From NCBI GenBank assembly GCA_026874595.1, contig CM049309.1, positions 73,144,426 through 73,208,425 on the forward strand: a stretch of 64,000 nucleotides of DNA, in the 5' to 3' direction. This DNA comes from Sipunculus nudus (taxonomy: Eukaryota; Annelida; Sipuncula; Golfingiida; Sipunculidae). The notes beneath the pieces are model-generated. The model ran no database searches. It saw nothing but the letters and a program-made list of their open reading frames with translations, and was not told the origin of the DNA. Each line of letters begins with the position of its first letter. Position 1 is the stretch's first letter. This document shows, in pieces, positions 47,013-59,174 of this stretch. The translations under genes were made by a program, and so were the position numbers.

Positions 47013-47993
47013 TCGGAGGCGTTAATGGATTATGCTTGCAAGTCATTGTTCAGAGCTACATGAGAGCACTTACATTTGAGCTTTAACGCCTTGACACAGT
47101 TACACAAGGTCTTTTTCATGTGCACTGAGTCAATGTACGGGAACAGCAGTGCATATGTGGAATGAAAATATAGTTTACCTAAGCTCCTGTGAATTATATG
47201 TGAACGAAGAGTACCAGTCTAGTGCAGGTTCGTTTAAATTTAATGGCACTTAGAACTGATAAGATCACAGTTCTTCGCCTATTCAGGCCATTATTGCTCT
47301 TTAAACATTCCAAGTAAAATATGTATTGCTTACAATCTCCATTAAGCCACACACCACCGCGTCACACGTTAACGGCAACGTTGTCACGCAATTTACGTTC
47401 CCTTGTTTTACCTATATGGTCTTGAATATTTCCAACCGTGACCCCCGACAATTTGTCAGTATTTAAGTCCAAAAACATATCAGAGTAATCATGCATATTA
47501 TGTAATATCCTACATTTTTGCAGGAAAAAAAACTTTATTGATTTATTAAAAAACTATCTATTTATTTTTTTACTACTTATAGGCTTTTTCCGATATCTGA
47601 CGTTTATTAACTAAAGATAGTCCCTTGAACCCTATTATATCAGGCCAGGGTAAACGACTGTTCGTTTTGTTTATATCAACATGTGGGGGGGGGGGGGGGG
47701 GCCAATATAATCAAAACGCATTCAAGGTCACCTGGCGGCAAGTCAGACGAACCAGAGTTTTACAAATGGCGTTTTGTAACCAGGGACCTTTCAGTTTCCG
47801 CGCATGTACAACCAGCCACGTTCAGTAATACGGTTTTTCTGTTTTAACATGGACGCACGTACCATGTTTACTAACAATTTGTAGATAAACAAGCTTATAC
47901 GTTCATGAGAGAGGCGGTAAAGGAACCATCTTAGCAGGAATTGCCTTTATTTCATAGATATGTACACAGAGCAGGCAGAAAATCACATAAACG

Positions 47994-48155
47994 CTACAGA
48001 AAAGGTAAGGGAATAACTGGCTGTAACCTTCCTCAAACCATAAACCACTACAGAAAAGGTGGTGGGATAACTGGTTGTAACCTTCCAAAAACCATAAACC
48101 ACTACAGAAAAGGTGGTGGGATAACTGGTTGTAACCTTCCATAAACCATAAAACG
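47994..48155. repeat. 54-bp minisatellite, three copies
   Basis: Units begin at 47994, 48048 and 48102, each CTACAGAAAAGGTGGTGGGA, TAACTGGTTGTAACCTTCC and ATAAACCA. Because 54 is divisible by 3, ORFs stay open on both strands: 67 codons on plus with an 18-residue repeat, and 127 codons on minus (48286-47903). No known protein family is recognised. Confidence 0.85.
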
Positions 48156-48490
48156 TTGGAACATGGCCGATCTCTCATCAGACAGTTCACTCCTGACTGC
48201 ACAACAATCAATTCAAATTTCTTAAAAAGCTGCATCCTGCAGTTTAGTTCCATTAAAGGCCATTGTAGTCTTGGGTCAATATGCATGTTATAGAATCAAT
48301 GGATGGAACACCAGAAAGATTGAATTGGACCAATACATATCACCTGGTATTGAATTAAAACTGATTTTCATTTTTTTATATGAGCGATTAATCACTGTAT
48401 CTGTGAGGTGAGTGATAACAAGCAGTGGTGTCAATTTATCTTCAAGGGTGGGCGGGGGGGGGGGGGGGGCTTACTCGCGGGCGTGGGAGG

Positions 48491-48492
<2 letters not shown>

Positions 48493-48543
<51 letters not shown>
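48493..48543. repeat. (TA)n microsatellite, about 25 repeats
   Basis: A pure TA run. Confidence 0.95.
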
Positions 48544-48546
<3 letters not shown>

Positions 48547-48687
48547 ATTATTAAAATATTATATATTAAAAAAAATTAATGTATTATGTTATCAATATAA
48601 GTTTATTCTTAACCAGGTTTAGATATTTATTATTTCAAAGTGAACTTAGAAATGGAACCGAAGTCTTTGACTTTAATTATCAACATA

Positions 48688-48960
48688 TTTAAAGGGACAT
48701 AATCAGGAGCAATATTATGCCTACTCTTTTACACTATCATTTAAGTTTTGCTTTTACAAATGTTTCCCAGCAAAACCATTCTAGCACACAGTCTCAGTGC
48801 CTCGCATACGGCTGTTTAACATCTTATTGTGGCTCTGCGTGTTGGTAAACACAGGCCACGTGTGTCTGTTTACCATGAAAAGGCCGCGTGACCGAAGACC
48901 CGATTGTGAGCCGCCACAAGCGATGTTTCAAACAGCGAGAACAAGTATTACATTTTTGGG
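48688..48960 (+). repeat. dispersed repeat, copy 1
   Basis: It matches 50364-50595 in direct orientation: GGGACAT.ATCAG, AATATTATGCCT, TTTTGCTTT, CCATTC.AGC and AAGGCCGCGTGACC. It lies between the two TA microsatellites. Confidence 0.65.
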
Positions 48961-49912
48961 GGTTTGGTCAGTCGGGGCATCTCCTGATTAACACGTGTTC
49001 TGGCCGGCGATGCCTGCGCTATGTTTATATTTACACCCGTGATCCCGGTCCAATGTTTTTAACATTCTTTTACAGGAGAAAGCAAACGGTTTCAGGGCAA
49101 CATTTAGCAGGTACAACTTTAAAAGGGAAGAAGCTATTTTTCGTGTTAAATCAACATGCCTTAAAGGTGATTTGGCCCCTTCAATTTCATATATATAAAT
49201 ATTATTCTCTAAGGAGGAATGACTACATTGACAACCCCTAACCCCCCTGCTATAAAGTGGGGAATATATACCCTAATCCCCCCAGTATTCACGCCCCTGT
49301 TTTTAGGGGATGTAGAAGTGTAATAAGGATTTTGACCTCGATCCAAAACTTAAATCATAAAATCAGTATGGATAAGATCTCCAATTGCCATGAAACCTCA
49401 GTCAGTATAAGAATTCCAGGAATAGGGCCTTCAAAGATGTGGCTTCTATGAAAATGTGGGCTACTTTGAAAAATTTTAAAAATTATTTTAACAAGAAAAC
49501 AATTTAAAAATTATATGTTTTTCCTGATGTACCGTCAATTTAAAGAAAACAGTAAAGGGGGAAATTTTGCAACTTTAGGTTTTTCCATGGACATAAGGCC
49601 ATTGGTACACTCGCTTTCAAAATGGCGACCTTGTCATGTGTATTTTGAGATGGTCAAACGTTTGACTCAGATACTACTTGGGTTATGAAAATTTTAAAAT
49701 ATCTGTTCTTGCTATTTTACATGTGCATAATAATTTGATCTTGCACCTACTTTCAAAGGTTAAGTGGGTTACACTGAACACTTTTATGCACTTTAGAATA
49801 CATTAGACTTTTTTTACAAATATGCAGATTAAGATTTATTTTCACTCTTAGTTACATTTTTACCAGTAGATTTTATAATTATAGCCCACCCATTTAAAAG
49901 TATAATATAGAA

Positions 49913-49914
<2 letters not shown>

Positions 49915-49966
<52 letters not shown>
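49915..49966. repeat. (AT)n microsatellite, about 26 repeats
   Basis: A pure AT run, about 1.4 kb after the first. Confidence 0.95.
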
Positions 49967-49968
<2 letters not shown>

Positions 49969-50363
49969 ACTAGATGTTTGCAATCGTCGTGCGATCACTA
50001 GAAATCCCCCCCCCCTCATCACACACACACCCGACGCCAATGGCTAAGAAGCATGCGACCTGAGAAATTTGATCAGGGTCACAATTAAATATCCGGTGCA
50101 AATGCGTCACCTGTGGCTAACGTTTGAGGGCCAGCGCAAGCACGGGCAGAAGAAATAAAAGACGAAAATTTGTAATCGATGATTTTGCTTTCGGGTGGAC
50201 CTAAAAAGTCCAACCACAAAAAACTGTTGTCCCAGATATTGATATAGAAATAAACTCATCAGCCCATGTAAGCTTCCTCTCCATTGGAAGAAAGCTTAAT
50301 GTTCCAATAGTATTATCCAAAGTTATAACCTTGATTTTCAGACAACACTGGCAGAATAATATT

Positions 50364-50595
50364 AAGGGGACATTATCAGACGAAATATTATGCCTGTTCT
50401 TTCTTACTATCAGTTCAGTTTTGCTTTATACACAAGTTTTTAAGCAGAGCCATTCCAGCCAACGGTGTCAGTATCTCCCCTTCGGCTTGTTATGGTTCTG
50501 CTTGTGAGTAAACACTATCTGCTTGTGTCTATTTACCATAACAAGGCCGCGTGACCGCGCGACAGTTCCCTCACAAGGAATAGTCCAAACTGGTC
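50364..50595 (+). repeat. dispersed repeat, copy 2
   Basis: Same order of landmarks as copy 1, with spacing differences of a few bases. It lacks coding capacity. Confidence 0.65.
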
Positions 50596-52114
50596 CATAC
50601 ACGGACCTAAATGTCCTCTGATAGGTTTTAACCGTCAATAAAGCTTTGAAGATTAGGCGCTCGAAGCAAAGAGAGCGCGGTGTCAGTATATGTTCACGGC
50701 CTCATATAAAAAAATGTGCTAAAAATATTATTGAGTCCTCGGTTTGGTCGATGCTTCAACTGATACGGCACTGTCAAATACTATGAATAGTTCTTAAAAT
50801 ATATCCGAATTATCGATGGGAGACGTAGAGATATTTACCAAAGCCTTTTTTGACGACCATCAGTTGACCAATGCTTTTGATATTTATAACAGGAAGCATT
50901 ATATTTATTATGTCGTTGATTATTTGATTTATCATAATCCGCGAGCGGATTCAATGGAATTTTGAGGAGGGTATGAGCAATACCCATCGAACAATCTATT
51001 AAATTTAGGAGCTTATCATGGTAATGTTTTGTTTAATGTTTTCTTTACAAAATATGAATGGTCTGATGTTTGTGCCTGCCCTGTTGTTTAATACGTATAA
51101 TACCTTCAGGTTTCGATAAGCACGGCGCTAAGTAGGTGAGCGGGAAATCCCTCGAACCAACGTAACTGTTTAGACGTATCACATAGGTTTTATGACTGAA
51201 AAAAAAAACCATCAGACTAGGCCTTTCCACAAATGCCGTAGATCTATTTTTGGAAACTTTTTTTTTCTGCGCTATTTATACAGTGCTTTACCTATAGGCC
51301 TACTACCATTATCAAGCGCTGTTTGTTTTGGCCTAGTTTCCGGGTCCCTACACGAGAGGGGAGCATTGTATGTTAGGCCAGTCAGATGAGACCCCGTGCT
51401 GGAAGTAACATTATGTATGATTGGCTGAAATGGTCACATGATTAATAGCGATTAAAAATGCTGTGGGCAAAATCTTTTAAAGGGGTGAAGAAGCCATTGT
51501 GTAGGAGCAAGACCACAAACTGATTTCATAAATATTTGTGGTCCACTTGACTGCGTGTAAACAATGCCCGAAACCGCGACATACAACTTGTGCGGAAAGG
51601 AATCCACTTTATTATGTTATTACACGTGGTTTGCACAGGTACTGGTGCACATGGAATGCCCGGCCGGTGAGCTATCACTCAAACAAAAGAAAACAACATT
51701 GGCTCGGCGCGAACCTTGCTGGACTGGTATCCGTTTTGCTGCCAACAGATACATGGCTACGTTAACATAGTCTTCATGTCATAATCGGTCGATGATGCGA
51801 GCATGCAGAGGGAGGAAAAATCGACCATTATTTACTAAGAGTAACCATAAAACTGTTGTTTGGACGATTTGTTTTAGCAGACATCGACCCGCCACCTGGT
51901 GTCTAATTCAAGCAAATCGGTCACACCTAGCAGTGGTAAAATCAGTAGCTTCTTTAGAAGCGCAAGATTTCCGCTGCCTTTGGAGTGTACATATTTCCAT
52001 GAAAAAAATGATTAGATATCTCTTCTTGTGGTATCAGAAGTGCTAAACTGTAAGAGAGGTTGCAACTTGATCAAGAATTGACACTTGAAAAAGCTGTAAC
52101 ACAGCCCAGGCAGT
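50596..52114. other. gene-free stretch
   Basis: Two overlapping ORFs of about 70 codons at 51538-51770 have no recognisable domain. Nothing else is supported. Confidence 0.4.
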
Positions 52115-54830
52115 GTGACATGGTTAGACAGGAACAGGCACCTGTTAGACAGAAAAACTCTTGATGTAGATGTAGTGCCTTCTAAGTATCAGAAATCTCA
52201 GCATAAGCCCAGACCACAAGTGTTTAGTCAGAGAAAAGACACTTCAAGTCAGCTATCTCAGGTTAGTAAAACTAATGAGTGTGGTAGGTGTGGTTTTAAG
52301 CCGTCCATCCTCGGGTGCAGTGCCCAGCAAAGGACGCCATATGCTAGAATTGTTCAGGTTTTTGCCACTTTTTACGTGTTTTTAGAAACACGAGAGTAAA
52401 TAAGATTGAATCACATGAATAACTACAGATTCAGAGAGGTTCATTTCAAGGTGTAGTAACCGATAACAAGAAACAGAGTGGACTGTCACAGTATTAGTTG
52501 GTTCCAAGGAAACACTCGTTGATACAGGTGCGGACGTCACAGTGATACCAGAGTCAATGTACAATAAAGATACATTTAGCCAGCTCTCACCACCTGACAG
52601 AATGTTACATGGGCCAGGTGACATAACCTTGTCTGTTAAAGGAGAGGTGTCATTACAGCTCAAAGTTGAGAGAGCTAGTACAGCATAAGATGTATGTGTA
52701 CTCAAAGGACCAGGAAGTGCTTTGCTTGGTAGACCATCTTTTCAGGAATTAGCTATTCTTGCCAGAATCGGAATTACAGCTCCTTATTCTTGACAACATT
52801 CATCACGCCATCAGGCGTTTTTGCTATCTACGTTTGCCTTACGGGAATTCATCAGCTTCCGAGCATTTCACAAGGAGAGTCACTGAAACCCTCAATGGAC
52901 TCTAAGGGGTCGTTTGTCTCGTAGATGTCCACGGAACAACACAAGCTGAACACGATCGTCGTCTTGAAGCCGTATTTGCAAGACTGCAAGAATGCCATGT
53001 GACTTTGAAGATCCAGATATGCTAGTTCTATCAGGAACGCATTACTTTTCTTGGCCAGATTATCGGTCCCGAGGGCTTACACCCAGTTACACAGAAAATC
53101 CATGCTATTATGGACATGGCAGCCCTATATATAATGTCGCAGAACTTGGAAGGTTCCTTGGAATGGTCAATCCCCAGGGCAAATTCCTACCAGATCTTGC
53201 CTATATAACAAAACCTCTTAGAAACCTCCTCAGTTCAAAAACAAGTTGGTTCTGACCCAGTGAATAGAAACGTGTTTTTCTTGAAATCAAGAAATTGCTC
53301 ATTTTACCATCAGTTCTTGCCTTTTATGACCCCATGAAAGAAACAACAGTGGTTGCCGATGCTTCGTTATATTGAACCGGGGCAGAGTTAAGCCGGAAAC
53401 AGCCAGACGGACGTCTCAAGGCAGTCGCGTTTGCGTCTTGTGCTTTAACAAGTACAGAATGTGGATATGCACAGATCAAGAAAGAAGCCCTTGCGATCCC
53501 ATTAACATTAATCAATGACTACCTATTTGGCATGGACTTTCAGACTGACACGGACCATAAGCCTTTGGTACCATTGTGTAGCACAGACGACTTGGATGGT
53601 ACGCCGCCGCGCATACAACGGTTCGAGCTCCGATAGATGCGTTACGGGTTCATCATAGCTCATGTGCCTCAGCACAGCAGATGGAATCCAGTAGTCGCTA
53701 GCAAAAAATACTAGCATATATGTCGCAATGATTGTAGACAACCTGCCTACAATAGACAAGAGGTTGCAAGAAATCAAAGCAGGGCAACACGCAGATGAAA
53801 TATTCATTACAGCTTAAAGCCTACTGTGATAAAGTATGGCCACTAAAACACAAATTGCCAGAAGTACTGAACAGTTATTGGCAAAATCAGAGTGAAGTGG
53901 ATGGATTCCTGTTAAAAGGGACTCGAATTGTAATTCCATCTGCCATGAAGTTGGAAATACTTGAAAGGAACCTGCAAAGTGTATGGTGGCCTTGACTTTG
54001 CACGGTGCAGTTGCACGATATGGTCTTTACATGTCAAAAAATGATCAAGAGAAAGCGTCAACAGACCAGAACCATTGATCTCAAGCAAAATCCCAAAAAG
54101 GCCCTGACAAAAAGTTGCTACAGAATTATTCAAACTCAAAGGGCAATACATCATTGCCGTTTACTACTATTCCAGATACTTCGAAATTGCAAATTTGGTA
54201 CAGACTGTAGCGATATTCCTGATTGAGAAGCTAAAGAAGTTCACACAAGGTAGCCCTGAGATCTTATTCTCCGATAATGGACCAAAATAATCGTGTGGTG
54301 GGTGTGCGAACTTTGCTCAACAATTGGAATTCACAAACATGACTTGTAGCCCGCGATATCTACAGAGCAACGGCGAAGTCGAACGTGCGTTGAATACAGC
54401 TAAGTCAAAAGTCGAGCGATCCTTGGTATATCGGGCAACACCTGTGTTACTTAGAAGTTCTCCGACAAAAGGAAAATGACTATCGCAAAAAGCAAGAGAC
54501 CAATTATAACCGACGCCACAGAGCGAAGTTACTACCTGAACTTGAATCCGGTAACAGTGTTTGGATGCAAGATGCCGAAGGTGGTGTTGTGAGGAGTACT
54601 GATAATCCACGTTCGTATATCATTAGCATGTGAATGGGGATCTCCTCAGCAATCGTCGCCAATCTGCAACATAATAATCTATACGTAGTGAAGATGGCAT
54701 TAAAAAGTGGAGGCGATAACATCCACCCATACAAATTATTAAGAAAAAGAAATAAATTGTCGCCATTTTACCAGAATAGTTCAGAAGAATGAAACGGTAA
54801 CAGAGCCAGAAATGAATCAGGGTGTGCAAT
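52115..54830 (+). pseudogene. pol: decayed Ty3/gypsy-like gag-pol remnant
   Basis: Pieces in several frames follow retroelement order. A gag-type CGRCG knuckle lies at about 52278-52300, and a protease with DTGADVTVIPE at about 52517-52550. The reverse transcriptase has lost its N-terminal half and resumes at 52830 with RLPYGNSSASEHF; its Asp pair is reduced to LVDV near 52920. Then come FLGQIIGPEG (53053), an RNase H piece (ADASLY at 53357, then DTDHKP), and integrase pieces: FSDNGP near 54270 and QSNGEVERAL near 54370. Many stops and shifts separate the parts. No LTRs were found. It is much older than the intron 3 element. Confidence 0.8.
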
Positions 54831-55795
54831 TAACGGAGACCAATGTTACAACACCAGACTGTTTGGATATACGCGCTCCAAGAAATCGTTAACCATCCGT
54901 GTCTTTGAAGGACTACATGTATTTGATGTACAAGTGAGTACATGATCAGACAGGAACTGGTGAATGACATAATGGGCAGAATAATCCCTGGGCCAACAGT
55001 TCGGAGGCAGGGTGTTCTATCTCTCCTTCCTAGAATAAGTCACACTTCACGCACATGTTCAGACGTTAATATTTCCGATGTAATCATTACCATTTAATTT
55101 GGCCTAAAAGGTCTTCGCTCTGCATATCAAGCATGTACATTATTTACTTATATGTGTAGAGAAATCATTATTGTCACCTAATGTGTCTTCGAAAATTAGG
55201 GGACCTGTTTCTGTTTAAAGGACTCATTATGGCTGCAGGTTGTTATAAGATGTCATAAGAGACTGTTTTGATAGTCCATTCAGTAGTATACCTCTCTAGA
55301 GGGATATGTGGTATGGTCGAGATGTCGCAACTTAACTTCGTCTTTACGGTAATGTATAACTGTGCTTTACGGTAACCACATTGCACTATGGGTAGACATT
55401 CCTGAAAGTGATCGCCATCTTGTTGAGCGGTTTTCACGCGACGTTGTATGTTAAGCGTCTAATAAACGAGTCTGGAGTGTTGTTGACATTCGTAGGCCTA
55501 TTCCTGTCACCAACTCTTCAGCATGCGCAAGGAATCCCCTCCAGCACGGTCACTCCAGTGAGTGTCCAGTAATTTCGTATCAGGAAAACACGCAGACAAA
55601 CGCAGTGACCCAAACTAGATTAAGAACAATGTTTGGCCATGAGCAGCCTATTTGCTAAATAAAATATGAGGCACAAAAGCTGTGACCAATATGATATATC
55701 AATATCGTGACCAATCAGAGCCATGGTCTCATTTTCTAGTAACCTGCGCTCTTGTCTTACTGGTTACAGGTTATCCATTATGAAGTGAGTATGAG
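54831..55795. other. gene-free stretch after the retroelement remnant
   Basis: No ORF with a motif. If this remnant kept an LTR it should lie here or before 52115, but no matching pair was seen. Confidence 0.4.
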
Positions 55796-56120
55796 CCCGC
55801 TGTGCACCCTTCTCGATCTGTTTCCTTCCAATAGGCCACCAGTATACACAGCATTATATATGTGATGTCCTCAGGCCACCGGGGTAAACAGTATTATACC
55901 TGAGGTGTCCTTAGGCCCCCAGGATACACAACATCATACCTGGGGTATTCCTAGGCCACCAGAATATTCAGCATCATTCGTGTGGTGTCCTTAGCCATGT
56001 GGTGCCCGGTGGTGTCCATGGGGCACCAGGTTATACATTCGGTGTTCAGAATTCGGTGTTCTTTATTGGAACTATTTACGATATCGGCGGAAGGAAACAG
56101 ATAGAGAAGGGTGCACAGCG
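55794..56120. mobile_element. foldback element with a 40-bp minisatellite core
   Basis: The left arm CGCTGTGCACCCTTCTCGAT, then CTGTTTCCTTCC (55798-55829), is the near-exact inverse of the right arm at about 56091-56122 (GGAAGGAAACAG to GGTGCACAGCG). Between them a 40-bp unit, AGGCCACC..TATACACAGC through GTGTCCTT, starts at 55833, 55873, 55913 and 55953 with an exact 40-bp step, then degenerates from 55993. Confidence 0.75.
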
Positions 56121-56649
56121 TGCTGGAGGCCTCAGGGTACCAGGTGTCCCAAGGCCACCATTCGCGATAATAATCTGTTTATTAAGATCCTGTTTGTGGA
56201 GGAGCCCACTGTCAGAGCCGCAGATGACGTAGTAGGTGGCTGGCTGACCTAGCAGCCTTTCCATTCTACATGTGTACAGTTCAGCTTTGCGTTCTATGTG
56301 CCCAAAGATCCCTTATCTCCTTAGAGTCGATGCACAGCTCATCCACTGTAATGAGCTGGAGAGCGCCCTAAAGCATTTCAGAGAAAGGGCGAGCGCACGA
56401 GAACTATTGATTGTCGATGAACTCACGGCTGTTACAGAACTGTTTATGTGCTGTAATGCCGAAGTGTGACCCATGAGGCAGCGTCTAATCAGCGTCTGCA
56501 TGGCAGACGTCACGTTTGAGAGGATTCCCGGATACTCATGATCCAACCTCATTTTGATGATCAACAAAATTTTTCTTATTCAGTTTGGGCATTTGAAAAT
56601 ACAAGTATTCCCAATGGTGAAGACGTGGGGGGGGGGTTGACCAAAACAT

Positions 56650-56810
56650 AGGCGGATTTAGGATTTAGGAAAAGGAGGGGTCGAACCCAGGATTAATAAC
56701 AAAACCTAAAAAAGGGTCGCAAAAATTGGTACACAACTGTTACAAACGGTGAGAGGGGGAGGGGGGGGGGGGTTCCAGACCCCCTGCGCCCCCTCCCCTG
56801 GATACTACTA
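56650..56810 (+). mobile_element. CAGTGGCGGATCC-family TIR element, diverged copy
   Basis: AGGCGGATTTAGGATT opens it, a G-rich run and CCAGACCCCCTGCGCC lie near the right end, and CCCTGGAT closes it. It is shorter than the 17-19 kb copies and its right terminus is mutated. Confidence 0.6.
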
Positions 56811-58164
56811 GATATATCTATCAATTGATCCATCTAGGTGGATATATGACGGTCTGAACTTAGTCTGCTAAAAACATTACGCTAATGTAGTCATCATATA
56901 CTCCGGCACCACGCATGGTACCCTGACCTTTGTTAGGAAAACAACAGAGGCTTTTTGTTCCAAATTGCTCACACCGCACCGTAAACCTTTGGTGCTATAT
57001 TGGTTATCCTTCATATAAAACAAGAATCCTGGACAAGTTTTCAATACTGTAAACACCCATGTCACCAAGAAAGTAAACACTGACTACATGAATCAAAACA
57101 TCTATTTAAGATCGGGGTTGAAACAAAAGAGGAAAGTAGGCTTGAACCAACCTAAATCCAGCTTTGGCAAAAGGCGATATCAGTTATCCTTGATATGTAC
57201 AACCTGAATTATATAAAGCCAGTAAAGAAACCCATGGAAAGAACACAGAAAATGTAAAACATTTGTCGCAGCACGATGTTCTAATTGCTGCCAGATTGAA
57301 AAAAAAATCATCAAGATGATATAATATAAATGGCATGTAGTAACATCCCCTTCTTTGTACTTCGTACAAATCGAGTCTTAATCAAGGCCCTGTCCTGTCT
57401 GCTTAGGAATTTCACACTTGCAATGTGTTTGGACACAAACTAATTTGGGAACCAGAAATCACCATTTGCACATTCTACCTTTAAGGCATCGTACAATGCA
57501 ATGGCCTTTCAAATGTTCAGTCACTTACCATCATGCCAGATGTCACGTGGTACGTGTGGCTGTTTATGTATGTTGCCCTCCGAATTCGATAGATTTTCTT
57601 GAAAGGTACAGGCAGTGGTGCATTTTTTCCCCTGTTAATTATGTTTTTTTTTTCAGTTTAAATGTAATTGAATTTCACATCGATGTTGATGTGTGTATAA
57701 TTAGTCCCCTAATTAAGCCTTAGTTTAGGACAAGAAGGATTATAATAGTTGATTTTATTTCTATATTCATATTTGGGTAAACAAATTGTGGTTTGGCCTA
57801 CCTGGGTCCCCCCTGGGGCTAAACGATGGATTTCAACTTTTCCTTTTTTTTCTTTCTTTGACATTATCTCTATGCGCAAAATCTCTAACAAGGCTGATTT
57901 TCAAAAGCTGAAATTTGAGAACGATATAATATTCCGAGGTCAGAGATTTACACCTGATATTTATTTTTATTTGACTTTATTCCCCAATGCCGAACACTGT
58001 TAAGCTGATTCTACATTATCGCTCAGTTGCGATAACATACATCTAGTTTGCTTGAGTATATATATAAACCGTTACATATGTTACACATATATATTGTTCA
58101 TTAATATGGCTGAGTCATGCATCGTTAAAGTCGGATTCTTTTACAATTACAACATTGTTTACTA
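56811..58164. other. gene-free stretch
   Basis: Only ORFs of 60-101 codons without motifs are seen. Confidence 0.45.
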
Positions 58165-58370
58165 TCGGAAAGGGGCTCCAGACCCCCCCCCCCCCCCCCC
58201 CCCCCCCCGCTTCTTTTCAGGCACCGCAACCCTTTATTAATGGTTTCGGACCTTTTTTTGCGGTCTGGGTGCCCTCCATTTCCGTTCCTGGGGACATTTT
58301 ATTAGGTTTTGCCTTTAGTCCTCCAGGGTTGGACCCCTCCTTTTCCTGAATCCTGGGTCCGCCCCTGACC
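58165..58370 (-). mobile_element. CAGTGGCGGATCC-family TIR element, inverted copy
   Basis: Read on the minus strand it starts GGGGCGGACCCAGGATTCAG and ends in a long G run followed by TCTGGAGCCCC. The 25-base C run on the plus strand corresponds to the G run of the other copies. Confidence 0.6.
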
Positions 58371-58499
58371 ATGCGGTGACCTCTGGTGGTTATATACAAA
58401 CTTGGACATGATACAGATTGATCGGCAGCAGGCGTTTTGTCATACGGAGTCCCGAGTCATTTACTATACAATAAAACATGCAATTTGTTAAAATTTGTA

Positions 58500-59174
58500 T
58501 TAAAACCTTTATTAAAATAAAATTCATGTCAACAATGTAGGCAGCTCCACATAAAATGTAAAATGCAAAGCTCAATCTCTCGATTAAATGAGTATACATA
58601 TTATTTGTACGAGTATTTTCTGCGAGTTCTTGGTATCCGTTCTTGGTTTTAGGATTGAGTATCTTTGTGTTAAAAACTATATCTGGAATAAAAAAAGAAG
58701 CATCAAGAATAAAAATTCCCAAAGGAGATGCAAATCGGATGCATTATATTCAGTTTAATGATTGCAAATAATTCATGTACTGACCCAATCACATTTTACG
58801 GGAAGTTGGGTTAAAAAAACAGTATCCACACTTCTGTACCTATCTGACCTTGTACGCAAGACAACAAGCCTGCAGTGGCTTTGTCTGTAATATCTGCACT
58901 GACGGGGATTTCCTGGGTTAATCTAGTGATTCGGAAATCCTCTTCTGTCATTCCTGTATAAACTACTTTGTATACATGAACATGAATATCTTCTTGTAAA
59001 TCTTTGTCGTTTGGCCCCTGTTTACAATATATAGATGTACAAAACCTACACAATTTTATTAAAACAATGTACAAAACCACACTTTGAATGTGTGCGTGTT
59101 TATATATTTGTGTATCAGATGTCCCGAAATTCCCAATCCGTTGTGTTTAAAATCCAAAGATTTTCCTAAGATGG
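58500..59174 (-). promoter_or_regulatory. probable 3' UTR of the scramblase with candidate poly(A) signal
   Basis: On the minus strand no coding continues past the stop at 59175-59177. An AATAAA (plus strand TTTATT) occurs at 58508-58513, about 660 nt downstream. The stretch has only short unrelated ORFs. The UTR extent is inferred. Confidence 0.4.

Noticed and set aside
47994-48155. CRISPR-like array
   Set aside because: Units are contiguous 54-bp repeats without variable spacers, in eukaryotic DNA; it is a minisatellite.
51538-51770. Two overlapping ORFs with several Cys residues
   Set aside because: No recognisable zinc-finger spacing and no continuation by splicing could be found.
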